DNA of 64,000 nucleotides, from positions 133,819 through 197,818 of the forward strand of contig VTPC01091249.1 in the NCBI GenBank assembly GCA_011009095.1. Direction: 5' to 3'. Of the stretch, positions 11,692-24,339 are shown piece after piece. Numbering within the stretch: the stretch's first letter is position 1; each line of letters opens with the position of its first letter. The notes beneath the pieces were generated by a model. It was not told the DNA's origin, did no database searches, and saw only the letters and a program-made list of their open reading frames with translations. Made by a program: the position numbers and the translations under genes. This DNA comes from Ignelater luminosus (lineage: Eukaryota > Arthropoda > Insecta > Coleoptera > Elateridae).

Positions 11692-11940
11692 AAATAATAT
11701 GTTGCTTTAATACGTTTAAAAACTATTCGCTTATCATTATAAATATTTAGATGCTGTTGACATGTATTATACAATAATATATAAAATTATTTTGATAATT
11801 AACTTTGAAGTTTTATTGCAATTGTAACTAGGAGCTTATATGTACTACTACAAGTAATCTGCATTTTTGCAAAAAAATAATGATAGTAATATTTTATCTG
11901 TTGACGTTTAAAAAGTTAGGTTAGGATTACACTAGTTGAA

Positions 11941-14706
11941 ATGGGTGATAAAACTAAAGTATTCCAATACAATTATGAAAATAATACGGTAGATATTTGT
12001 ATTAATATACCCTTTTATGATTCTGTGGAAGAATTAACGTATATACTAATTAAAAGACATGATTTACCAATATATGTTGATAAAGGTAACCTCACTTTAT
12101 TTAAAGTATTAATGTTTAAAAAAATTGTTTTCTAGATTTGATACAAAAATTATCAGATTTCTCATTGCAATGTAATTTAGATTATTATGATAATAGCACA
12201 ACAGAACTAATTAATCATTCCAAATTAAATGCTGCAGAAGTTGAAGATATTATAAAGGATTGGGAACGATTGATGCGTGAAGTATATTAAAAGTTTAACT
12301 GAATAGTACTATTTTGTAACAAATGTTATATAAATGTAGGAGACTGCAGACTATGGCGAGAAAGGATGTGCTTCAGATGAAGAGTTATTTGCAACAGCTT
12401 ACCATAAACTCGTTCATTCTCCTGCTCTTGAAACCATGCTCCAGTTGGAGTATATGTATGCACAAACAGTTAGACAGCGTGTTAATGATAAAGATCAACA
12501 AATTAAAAGTCTTTCTGAAACGTTAGTGTTAATCATTTATTAAGGACTTATCAACAGGAATAGCAAATGCTTAGTATTAAGTGATTTATTTGCAGACAAA
12601 CAGATGAGATGAACAAAGCAGTAGACCGATTAGAAGAGGATATGACAGAAGCGGAGATTAATGAAATAGCTGCCAGACATTTTGATGATCAAACATTGCT
12701 TCAAGTAAAGCTCACTAGTGAATTAGAAACAATTAAAGAAGCTCAACGTAGAGAATATAGAGAATGGGTAATGCAAATGTTAGAACAAAACCAAGCCAAC
12801 AGTTCTTTACCAACACCCAAGTAAGATTGACTTTTAGTGTATGTATTTAATTTTAATTAAACTGTCGTAGAAATTCACCACTGGCACCTGTACCTCCAGG
12901 ACCTATTCGGGAAACTAAGGAAGACAGACGAAAAATACTGCAGTCAGTTGTGCTAGAAGAAAGCTTTACAATTCATTTAGGTTCTCAGTTAAAACAAATG
13001 CATAATATTAGAATTCTTTCAGCTGATGTCATGGATTTTTGCGCTGTTAATGATAATGAACAGATGTAAATACTGATTTTATTCTGTAGTATAATTAGTG
13101 TATTCATATCTGCAATTTATTTTAGTTCTGATACTACTCCACAACTTTTACAGACAGCACTAGGATTGTATTCTAATGATTTATGTGGTTTAGTTCTTAT
13201 GACAGATAGTGTCATTGGTTCTCGATTAACCAAAGGTAATTATAAGCAAACAGCAGTATCACTTAGTTGATGGCATAGTAAAGTTGTCCATATACTCAAT
13301 CACGATGCATGTAAACACACTGAGTTTATTGATACTACTTGGACAGACTATTATACATATGCAATTTGCATAAGATAGTGACATATTTCCAGCAAAATAA
13401 GTTGCTTTGCCAGTGGTATAACACATTTTTTTACATTTCCAATTTTAATTATTTAGTAAGGTGCAAATATGTTATTGTTTTACCATTAGAAATATGTACA
13501 TATAATGTGAATAATTGAAAATTAATCATAATCAATAGTAAATTTACAAAACATGCTTTTATGTTGGTAAAGTAAATTAATATGTGTAATAATAAATAAA
13601 AAATAAATGGAAAGTCAGTAAATTATCAATCAATAAAAATAAACCTATTGAAATCTTAAACAACTTGGTCTAGTCCTTACATGCAAATGCAGTGCATCCC
13701 TAAAGTTCCTCAAACTGGGTTCTCTTAAATTTTAGTAATAAATATATAACGTTCTATTGAAAAACAAGAGAAATCTAGTGATTTACATGTCTAGATCACC
13801 CTATATAATAAAATCATCGCTAAATTTCAATAATGATTTTTAAAGGACAAAGATAGTGAATGTTGATCGCTCTTTGATTAGAATTAACTTCTTTAATTCC
13901 TATTTCTTTTATTCGAATATAATAAATTATTTCAGGTTTTGAAATACAATGTGCCCATTATTGTTTTGTAATTTATTAAAAACGTATTTCTTAACAAGAT
14001 AATTATGTAACAATTGTTATTGTAGATTTTACAGAAATATGCCAACGTTCAACAGAATTCCACTTTCCACATATTGACGATCAATTAGAAATAATTTCGA
14101 ATACTGCCAAAAAATATCAAATGGAATCTTGTAATAATAGAAATAGCAGCAGTAAGCATTTACAACCAGGGGATGTTTATATAACACGACATTCCAATTT
14201 ATCACAAGTGCATATTATTTTTCATATGGTATCTGATGATAGTTTACGAGCAAATGATATTAATAGTAGACATCCTGTTGTATTAGGACTCCGAAATATT
14301 CTAAAGACGGCTTGTTCCAATGACATCACTTCATTAACAATACCCCTTTTGCTTCAATATGAAATGACGGAGGTATTTAGTAAAAAACAAAGTCTGTACT
14401 TTTAATTAAAATATTTCCTTATAGGAAATGACTGTGACATGGTGTGCAAAGCGTGCAGAATTGGTATTTAAATGTGTAAAAGGATTTATGATTGAAATGG
14501 CTTCATGGGGAGGTTCAGATCTCAAAAATCTTCAATTTCTACTACCCCAGGTATGAATTAACCTGAAATTAAACGTAAAATCTTAATTTCTTGAAACTTT
14601 GCAGGGAATATCCAGTGATGTATTTCAGTCACTGACTGGAATGTTACCTAGTATTTTTAAAGTATCCAATCCATTAATTTTAAAATCTAGTTCCATTGTA
14701 AAATAA
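11941..14706 (+). CDS. FERRY3: FERRY endosomal Rab5 effector complex subunit 3 (C12orf4 homologue)
   Basis: Nine exons, join(11941..12085, 12136..12281, 12340..12521, 12596..12820, 12871..13065, 13126..13235, 14026..14372, 14425..14550, 14605..14706), all phase-consistent, give 525 aa (human about 552). Family-specific blocks are clear: [65 protein letters not shown] and [18 protein letters not shown]. The human protein is the Fy-3 subunit of the FERRY complex, which binds active Rab5 on early endosomes and carries mRNAs. The middle (exons 3-4) is helical and charged, likely coiled coil. Intron 6 (13236-14025) is the only long one and holds nothing recognised. The gene follows the exonuclease closely, so a shared promoter region is likely short. 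No disabling change was found. Confidence 0.93.
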
Positions 14707-16318
14707 ATGTAATTTTTGTATATACTCTTTATGAATTTATTGTGTGTGTTATTGTTATATAATTGTTATTATATTTATATATTTTAAAAATCTATGTGGC
14801 TTTATAACTTTGTAATTCTGTAATAAAATTTAAATGGAATCAAATATTATTCTAAAATGCTTTTTATTTAATAAAGATGAAAGACTACAGTCAAAAAAGG
14901 GCAATCCAAAAACTAGATATTTAAGAATTTTAACAAAAGCTATACTTGTATACTCAATGTAAAAACCACACATCTTGACTTTCACAGGAAGGAATGGTTT
15001 TCTCATATATGGATTTTTTATAATAACTTTCAAAAATAAAAGAATAATGATGTTATAAGAGGTGCATTTAAAGGATTCAGCATATATATTGGACGTACCG
15101 CTATTTTGTGCTTAGTTTTCAACAAGCTGAGTTTTGCTGCAATGTTAACATATCTTTTTTATGCTAAGAATAACTGCTAAATTTATTTCTGACTAATATA
15201 AAGATTATATTGTTCTGTAAGTTACTAGCAAATTCTGGAAAGCTATTGAATCTAAAATGATTACATGTATGGTAGCTTCTGTCATTCACTAGGTACATTG
15301 ATTATCATCTTCCGTATAGCAGACATTTTCTGGAACTACTACTATCTATCCTATATAAAGGGCTGTGATGCCTGCAGATTTTTGCAACCACCAATCCTGA
15401 ATACATTGACTTGAGATGGTGTTTCATTACCAAAAGCTGATTGTAGACATTCCGTGCATTGTTCTTGGGTTAATCTGACATTAAAACCATAGAATATCAT
15501 TGCTCTATAGCATTTTTGTATTAATTTCATATTGCTGCAATTTTCTCTGTCTGTTCCACCAGTTACAGACTAAAGTGCTGTGATGAAAAACAAAAGGGGA
15601 AAGTCAACATGTCTCAACATGAAGGAAATGGCAGTTAATCTCCTCTTCTGTCATAAAAAGTAAATTTAGAGAGCATGAATATAGAGAACCGAAGTGCAAG
15701 GAAGTGAAGCAATAGCTAATGGATGAAAGTTGTAGAATGAATGGCAGACATAAAGCAGACTACAACGCAGCACCCTGGCTGCTGGTGGTAGCATGAAGAA
15801 GCGAATCTGTAATGGAGTTGGTGGTACATGCAATATCAAGGATCCGCCTATGCATAATACTTAATAGTTATTTCTAGAAGCAAGAAGTTTTCCGGTATTT
15901 CAAGAATTGTAGCGTGACCCTTGTATATAATGAAGCAGTAATAGAACTGTTTATTGGTGATTCTGTAAAGTTAGAAAATCAAGTGAAGTGTTTCTCACTT
16001 AAATAAATAATATAAACTGGGAGGTTATCCAAAAAGCACATTGTAACGGAGAAATATCTCGTGTTTTATAAAAACAGGAAATAAAGACAAATTTATTGAA
16101 TATTTTGATATCAAATACTAAATTTGGAAAATTCCTGTTTATACTTATATTTGTACCTTAATTATTATTTATAATTACTTTAAATAGATATTATTTGCAT
16201 CTTTTTATTGTTTCCGTATAATTAAACCTTTTCAGAGATTATTGATATTAGTGTAGTTATCTCGAAAAATCTCATCTTTAAAGATTTACGTCTTGCTTTG
16301 CAAAGATTTTACGATGAG
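14707..16318. other. Intergenic, no gene recognised
   Basis: FERRY3 3' UTR signals (AATAAA near 14822) at the left, then about 1.5 kb without conserved coding sequence up to the assembly gap. Confidence 0.4.
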
Positions 16319-16622
16319 NNNNNNNNNNNNNNNNNNNNNNNNNNNNNNNNNNNNNNNNNNNNNNNNNNNNNNNNNNNNNNNNNNNNNNNNNNNNNNNNNN
16401 NNNNNNNNNNNNNNNNNNNNNNNNNNNNNNNNNNNNNNNNNNNNNNNNNNNNNNNNNNNNNNNNNNNNNNNNNNNNNNNNNNNNNNNNNNNNNNNNNNNN
16501 NNNNNNNNNNNNNNNNNNNNNNNNNNNNNNNNNNNNNNNNNNNNNNNNNNNNNNNNNNNNNNNNNNNNNNNNNNNNNNNNNNNNNNNNNNNNNNNNNNNN
16601 NNNNNNNNNNNNNNNNNNNNNN
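16319..16622. other. Assembly gap (run of N)
   Basis: 304 undetermined bases. Open frames that cross it are meaningless. It lies 300 bases upstream of the dispatched start codon, so its promoter or a 5' UTR exon could be missing. Confidence 1.
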
Positions 16623-16922
16623 CGTTGACAAATGACCTGAAATCAAATGTCGAAAGTGATCGACCTGTATAATATCTTGCCTCAAGGTCATGTAATTCCA
16701 GCCAAATCCTGCCCGGGATTGTGTTGTTTGCGAAACCCCTGAAAATCAAAACCATTGTGCTATGATTTTTAGCAAATGACACCCCTAATTAAGTTAGAAG
16801 CTTGCTGTAGTGGCTATGATGGCTGCTTCTTTCGTATGGTTTATTAAAAAAAATCGGAAGTTTGTGTATTTTTGGCGTTTGCACGTGTTTTGTATTTCAA
16901 ATGTAAACATTTCTAATCCAAC

Positions 16923-19900
16923 ATGAACTTCAGCTGGTTTGCACATATTCTAGTACATCATCCTTTTGTTATCTTAATAGCAGTGGCAGTATTTTCTGGA
17001 ACTTGTCTTGTAATACCTTTTACACTTAAAGCTCTACCTGATTTCTCAGATCCACAAATGGTATGTTATCAAATAAATGTATCAGTGCTAGAAGTCTTAC
17101 AAATGAGGTATTTTACTTGTAGGGCTTCGAAACACGAGGCACAACATTGGCAAGTCGAATAACAGCTTGGAAAAATTTGGAAGAGGCAACACGCCCTTCT
17201 GGGCCTTTTGCAGTCAATCCTAAAGAATTTTTAGAGAGAAAAACTAATCGTGATTATGCAAAAATAAGAAAGAAGGTTGGGAAAAATAAATCTAGTAAAC
17301 TACGGAATACTAAACCTGATGTATGTAATAAATTATATTATATCCTTTTGGTGTATATATAACAAATAATGTAATTAATAAAAAGAAATTGAAATTACAG
17401 CAGGAACATTAATAATATGTTCAAATGATAATTTGTTGATTACAGATTTTTATAAATGAAGAAAAACGAAATGACTCGTATGGATCTGAAAGTAACAATT
17501 GGATTACATTACAAAACTTAATTAATCTAAAACCCTTGCAAGATCACACTGCAAGTCGTGCTCCTAAAGAAGGTTATTTTTGTGGGCGGCCAGGTATGAA
17601 ACTTGAGGTTAGTATTTTAAAGTTTAATTTGAGCTTGGAACTTTTTAGATGAAAATTATGCTCATATAGTATTAGAATCCAATAAAGGATCAGACTTGTT
17701 TACTTTAGAATCACTTTTGATTCTATGTCGTCTTGAATACGAACTAATACAAGCCAAGCACTATAAGGAATTGTGTACTCAAACTGTGAAAAAACCAAAA
17801 AAATGTTGTAGACCATGGTCATTAGCCAATTATATTGCTCAGTTGCATAATAGAACTTCTTGTTTAGCTATAATAGTAAGTATACGTATAACTTAACTAT
17901 GATAATATGTTGAGTATTAACAAAATTCCTTTATTTGGTAGGAAGAAGATGTTAATAATACAAGAACTTTATTACAATCATGTTCACAGTATTATCATAA
18001 TTTACAGTTGGCACCTGACTGTTACGAAAAAGGCCACTGTAAAGCACCTATAGACTGTATACAGCATAATGCTGTATTCAACATACTCAATTTTTTGACT
18101 AGTACTTCATTTCTTCCTCCTAATGTAGGTAAATAGTTGTATTTGGAATACAGAGTTATTCAAATTTGAGCCTCATCATAGGGATCTTGGAAACTAGAGA
18201 TACAAAGTCGGGTAAATTGGGACAAAGTTGCATACTTTAATGTTTAAGAGTAATCTAAACAGAAATTTGATTTAGCTGCGTTTGTTTTTGAAATAACCTC
18301 AAAAAATAAAATTTTTTTAGTTTCGTTTTTCAATTAAATCTTGAGAAATTGTGCTAGTATGGTTGTATTTAGTATTTCAAGAAACTTTATATCCTACACG
18401 TCAGAAGTTCTTGTTGCAATAAATGTTTTTGGCCACACACAGACTTGTGAAAATCCAGAGGAAGCATGGCAAAATTCAATATAACACCCAAAAGAAAAAA
18501 AATTAACCTGATGGTTCTGGAAAACCGAAATGTCATGGAAATTTGGATGGGTCTGAAATATTCAAGACAGAAGTGCCTGTAGAAAGTCTACTGATTTTAG
18601 AAATTCTTACTAATAATAGTTATGGACCAAAAACAAAACTTGAAAAATTTTGTTTTTTAAGGTTATTTTAAAAACAAATGAAGTTAGATGAAATTTTTTT
18701 CAAATTATTATCAAACATCAAAATACACAACTTTGTCCCAATTTAATCGACTTTGAATTTCTTGTTTACAAGATTCCAATGATGAAGTTTGAATTTGAAG
18801 AACCCTGTATAACAGTGATACAGTGAATAAGATTCCAGTACTGTACTGCTAATGCATATTTCTCTTTTTATATACATATTGCAGAAGTCATCAGATGTGA
18901 TTTTAAAACAAACAATGATATTTCTACCAGTGGCTAGTAGTACTGCAGCCTTGCCTTATTATCATGCATTAGAAAAAACAAATCTGGAGTTTGAAGGAAT
19001 ATCTGCCGTAGGAATGGAATTCGGCCTAAAAAGTGCATTGTTTGATGAGTGCCTAATTCAAGATGCTTGGTTGATGAGCTCTGGAGGCTTATTTGTGCTA
19101 CTATGCATTTGGCTGTATACGGAGTCATTGTTCCTCACTCTCATGACAATAATTGCGATAGTATTTTCACTCGGCATTTCTTATTTCATGTACACGCTCG
19201 TTTTTGAGCTTCGATTCTTCCCTTTTATGAATTTATTAGCCACTGTTGTGGCAATTGGTAAGTAAAGTGAATTGCACAAATGATAATTTTAAAATTATTA
19301 TTGCCAGTGATTTGTACATGCATGTTTTTTGTTTCTTCTGAAGGTATTGGTGCTGATGACGCATTTATATTCTGTAAAGTCTGGCAGTCATCAAAAGAAC
19401 AAAAAAGTAGTTCCACTTTAAAAATTATGAATGATACATTTCATCATGCATTTATATCTATGTTAATTACTTCAATAACAACGGCTGCTGCATTTCTAGC
19501 ATCATATATAAGTTCCATAACAGCTGTTTGTTGTTTTAGGTTTGTTTTAACATTTTTATTGCACAGTTTTCTAACCTAATAAAATTTGAATTGTAGTGTA
19601 TTTGCTGCCACAGCAGTGGTTGCTAATTGTATTTTAATGATGTCATGGCTTCCTGCATGCATGGTAGTACGAGAAGGCTGGTATACAAAATGTACTTCAT
19701 TTAAAAACTGGTGTTCGCCAATTTTATTACCAAGGTTGAAGATTTGGGAAGCGTTACTACAATGCAAATGTTTTATAGTATATAAATTATGGAGTAATAG
19801 AGAACAAGCTCTAGTAGATGGAGTAATTAGATATCGCTACTTTTGGATAATATTGTTATCAGGCCTAACTATTGGTAGCGGTATAGTGGTTTTATATTAT

Positions 19901-22654
19901 CCAAAACTGCAACTTCCCAGTTCACCTGAATTTCAGCTTTTTGATAGCTCACATCCATTTGAAAAATATGATCTCGTTTACAAAAATATGTTTTGGTTCA
20001 AACGATCAGAAAGGGTATGTTTCAATACTGTGTAGTAAACTTTAATGTCGATTTTTATTACATTTTAAGAATTTTAGAAATAATATTCAACAGATACCTA
20101 TAACTAAGTTTTGATTACATCACTAGAGTATTTCGGTAATAATCCAAACCTGTTGATTCTTATATAGAGAGTTTGTACATCATACTTTTTTATTATATTC
20201 GCCTAAAATTGCCAATTAGGTACTTGATTAAGCAACTGGGCTCCATTTTTCTTTATTGCAAAAAAAATAATTCCTCGTATTACTAGGGTTAGGTGGAAGA
20301 TTGCATCAACTGAGCTTTTTGCGCTGCAATCTACTTTTAATTTATTTTTGTATTATTTTATATTAAAAAATAAAGGCAATGCATACTATGGTTGTTAGAC
20401 ATAATACAATATGACTGAAAAGCAACAAGGCATCATTTAATGGCAGGTTCTTAGGATTACAATAGATCAATTAAACCTAACTTACCACGAGCAAAATTAC
20501 TTCCTTAAGTTAAAATTGCTATTCCTGATTTTCATTAAAATTACTAATCTGATTTACTTAGCTGAAACATGGTATATTTAGTTTCGTATCATCAACAAAC
20601 AATGTGGTATATTTGTTTTTACAATGACTGTAGATGGTATGCTAGTCACATTGTTGCCAATATTCATAAATAATAATACTCGTAAAAGGTAGGACCTCAT
20701 ATACATTTCCCGCATTGAATCAAATCAATAATAATTTCGATGTTTTGCAATTTACACTCAATTTAGCAAAAAGATTATTACTGTGTGTTTTTTGTGGGAT
20801 GCATTGTTTTCGAGTTATTGTATTTCCTAAAATCCTTAATGTTGATGTGGTATTTCTCCAATAGTTCAGATAAAATGTGAAATATTAAGATGACCTTTTT
20901 TGTATTTCTCGTATGAATTCAATTCGTGAACATAATATACAGCAAGAAGATTCTTATTGGAATTGTTTAAACAAAAAAGTGGATGTGCAAACTCTAGAGT
21001 ATCTTGGAAAGTAGATTGTTAATGGTAATCTAATTTTAATTTAGAAATCAATGTTTGGTCGATCAATTCATAATTCAAATTCAAACATGCTCATAGTTAG
21101 TAAGCCATGAATGCTGCATTATAATCAGCAAAGCTAAATTTTTATTATATTTAATATGTGATGTGTGAATTAATTACATTATCGATGTAATTTTTTGTTT
21201 TCTAAAATTTTTTTAAGTTCAATTGATCTCTTTTTGTATGACTAATCATTTATTTTTTTCAGGCAAATGGTGAGAACAATGCAAATTATAAATTACCATT
21301 GCGTTTTGTGTGGGGAGTATTACCTATAGATAATGGTAATTATTTAGACCCACAGTCACTTGGTAAACTTCAATTAGATCCGAATTTTGACGTATCAAAG
21401 AAAGAATCACAAGTGTGGCTTTTACAATTTTGTCGACAAATTAGGAAACAATCTTTCTATCAGTCTACTTTAGGTCCCTTGCTACCAAATTGTTTCATAG
21501 AATCTTTTATGGCTTGGATGCAGCGTAGATGTCTAGATCCAATTGATCACATGGATCGTACACCTTGTTGTGAAACAGAACGTTTTCCATACAATAGTTC
21601 TGTTTTCAATATGTGCATTGTATCTGCCATGGGAGATTTGTATGAAACACCATCAGAATATTTTATTCCTGGAATGGCTGGGCCTAAGTTTTCAAAAGAC
21701 CAATTTCCGACAATAAAAGCCATAGTAGTTGAGTATGACAGTAATTATACATATTCAATGTCATATGAGCATATGCACGAATTCTTTACTAAAGTTGAAA
21801 AATGGATGCATGAACAATTAAAAAGCGCTCCTGTGACCATGAAAGGCGGTTGGTTTGTTAGTGAATTTGAATTTTATGATTTACAACAAGTTCTTTCTAA
21901 AGGTACTTTGGCAGCTATCGGTGTTTCCATGGGATTAGCATTAATTGTGTTACTGTTAGCAACTTTAAACATACTTACGAGTTTGTATGCTATTATAACC
22001 ATTACTTGTAGTATTTTAGTTATCATGGCAGTCTTAGTTTTGTTAGGTTGGAAGCTCAATGTATTAGAATCAATAGCTGTATCAACTGCTATAGGTCTTA
22101 CTGTAGATTTTAGTCTACATTATACAGTTCACTATAGACTTTGTCCTAATTCAGATGATCGTGAGGTATCAACTAGATATGCATTAACTAACATGGCAGG
22201 CCCTGCTTCTATGGCAGCTGTTACCACAGGTGCTGCAGGAGCTTTTATGATGCCATCATCAATACTGCCATATATCCAAATAGGAGTGTTCCTTGTAACT
22301 GTAATGAGTGTTAGCTGGTTTTATGCAACATTTTATTTAGGTTCATTACTTGCAGTAGCAGGTCCTCAAAAGCAATTTGGGCAATTTCGGTATTCCAAAT
22401 TATTGTGTTGCTGTTGTACTGGCGGTTCAAATAATAATGCTACCCGAGAGAGGAGGCACAGGCCAACTTCATCATCATTATCAGATACACACGAATTAGA
22501 TTCTTTAACTAGTAAGTGTGGACTAATGCGTCCAGCTAATAGGGCACTACAGAGATCATTAAGTGGTGGTAAAAATAGTACAATGCGTCACTTTACTGAT
22601 CAATCACCGTCTGCTACTAGTGCTATTACTATTATCATGACGGATGATAATTAA
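16923..22654 (+). CDS. disp: Dispatched (Hedgehog-releasing RND transporter with sterol-sensing domain)
   Basis: Nine exons, join(16923..17060, 17123..17320, 17446..17593, 17649..17875, 17942..18124, 18885..19257, 19344..19539, 19597..20014, 21263..22654), all phase-consistent, give 1090 aa (fly about 1220). Dispatched exports cholesterol-modified Hedgehog from producing cells. TM1 is at about residues 7-33; a Cys-rich extracellular loop follows (exons 2-5); exons 6-8 encode the sterol-sensing block with [14 protein letters not shown], carrying the conserved acidic residues of TM4. The last exon holds the second loop, TM7-12 and a matching motif in TM10 ([15 protein letters not shown]), then a Cys-, Ser- and His-containing cytosolic tail. 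Intron 5 contains a 659-base MITE; intron 8 is 1.25 kb. The start is the only ATG just before TM1. No defects are seen. Confidence 0.95.
18150..18808. mobile_element. MITE with long terminal inverted repeats in a dispatched intron
   Basis: The ends begin ACAGAGTTATTCAAATT and (reverse) ACAGGGTTCTTCAAATT and stay alignable for about 85 bases, including AAATTGGGACAAAGTTG on both sides. TA dinucleotides sit at each border. The 659-base interior has no transposase. Related shorter elements with CATCATTGGGATCTT-type arms lie at 39264-39485. Confidence 0.7.
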
Positions 22655-23390
22655 ATTAAATGTAACTAGATAATTATTCTGTGATATCAGTGATTTATTT
22701 TATATTTTCTCCTACATTTTTTATTCAGTATTAATGTATTTGTAACAGAGTATTTCTGTTATGTAGTAGTATTTATGTAAAAAAATATAACGTAAACGTT
22801 ACTGTTTGTTTCATTTATACCTTTAAAGTTTCACTATGCCATTAAATCTAATTTTTTACAGTTTTATTATCAATGGATGAAAGCATAAATGGCAAATCTT
22901 ATTCATAGGAGGAAGATACCAAACAACACATTAGCTATTTATTTTGTTTTCTCATATAGTAACTCCTCCCCTATTGTACCGTCATAGTATGATGGTAAAA
23001 ACTTAATTTTTCTCCACATTTATTTGTTTGCTATGGTCAACTGGCTAATCACCTAAAAAGAAAAAAAAAGTCTAGAAAGTTCCATATTGTGCTACAGTAC
23101 CCTGGGTGCTCACATACTTGCAAAATGCATCCTTTGAATGGCAAGAATATGTGTAATTGCATTGCATGTGTTAGCATGTATGTTATGAATTGGACATTAG
23201 TTTTGAAAAGCTTGGAAAATATGGCATTAAAACAAAATCATTGCCAACTACAGTTCCTCTTTGAGAAAATTCCACCATATACTGAAATGCAAATCTGAAT
23301 AAACACTCAAAGGTATTTTCAGGTTTTGCATATCAAAAACAAAAGAAGGCAAATGTTTGCTTTCACCAATGAATTTGTCTCAAATGCTAT
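22655..23390. other. Downstream of dispatched, no gene recognised
   Basis: Probable dispatched 3' UTR followed by unassigned AT-rich sequence. Short ORFs here show no family features. Confidence 0.35.
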
Positions 23391-23666
23391 ACCCATATAG
23401 CACATGGGATGTCCATTGGACGTCCAAATTTCGGCGGACGGATGTCCAGTGGACGTTCATTTGTCACAACTTTGGATGTCCGTTACTGGACGTCCATAAT
23501 TCGGACAATGTTTGGACATAATCTGGACGACCTTTGGGTATAATTTGGACGATTTTTGGATGACCAATGGATATCCAGTGAACGTCCACCAACTAATGTC
23601 CAATTTACGTCCATGGACGTCGGGACGAAATTTGAATGACAAATGGACGTCCAGTACTATATGGGT
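23391..23666. mobile_element. MITE rich in GGACGTCC-like palindromes
   Basis: A 276-base unit bounded by ACCCATATAG and its reverse complement CTATATGGGT. Inside, the octamer GGACGTCC occurs exactly three times and near-variants (GGATGTCC, GGACGTTC, GGACGTCG, GGATATCC) about ten more times, spaced irregularly on both strands. There is no coding capacity. The structure suggests a terminal and subterminal repeat-rich non-autonomous DNA transposon; I cannot name the superfamily. Confidence 0.7.
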
Positions 23667-24240
23667 GAGAGTATTCCAACTTGTATAGTACAAACTAAAA
23701 AATACACAAAAGACCAACATGTTCAAGTGCTGTAGTATTATGTACTATATACTGTTGATGGTTGTTTTACATTAGAGTTGACCATGGAAATTTAATATGT
23801 CCACCTTGTGTTATTTGCATTGCTGTGACTGATAGTTAAAAGTAGGTACTTGATTTAAAGTCATTATTTCTTGTTAATCATTGCTTTGTAAAACAGACAC
23901 TTTTGGTAACACAACTTATATTTTTGCACCTTAGCATAATTGAATATATTTCAAATATAACAACCAAACAATATGTAAAAAGGTCGTGAATGGCACTATG
24001 TACTTGTGGTACTATTCATTGTTGGTAGTATAGCCCTGGAGCATAGTCTTGGAGCTTGTAGTATGAAAGATCTCTAAACTCTCCACTGTTTGCACATACA
24101 ACAGCCCAGTTGTTTTGAATATATGCACAACTGGATATTGGAAGGTTCCAATTTTAGGATGACTTAGAATGGTTTTTTGGTTCGAGTTCCATATACCAGC
24201 ACCTCACGGTATCAATCGATCCGGCTTGACGAGAGGGTCG

Positions 24241-24339
24241 CATTTTTCTAAAGCGCCGCTACCACCCACAGACTCGAACCAAACCTAAATTGCAAAATCA
24301 TTGAAAGTCTATGGGTGGTAGCGGCGCTTTAGAAAAATG
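24241..24339. repeat. Hairpin with 34-base arms
   Basis: Arms at 24241-24274 and 24306-24339 match in 33 of 34 positions as inverted repeats, with the GC-rich core AAAGCGCCGCTACCACCCA and a 31-base loop. GGTTCGAGT upstream (about 24180) also pairs with GACTCGAACC at the loop edge. The arms are far more GC-rich than the surroundings. Probably the core of a degenerate foldback element. Confidence 0.75.

Noticed and set aside
16278-16782. Open frames across 16278-16782 on both strands
   Set aside because: They consist mostly of the run of N bases; translation through the gap is meaningless.
23457-23726. 89-codon minus-strand frame
   Set aside because: It runs through the GGACGTCC palindrome MITE; composition follows the DNA repeat.
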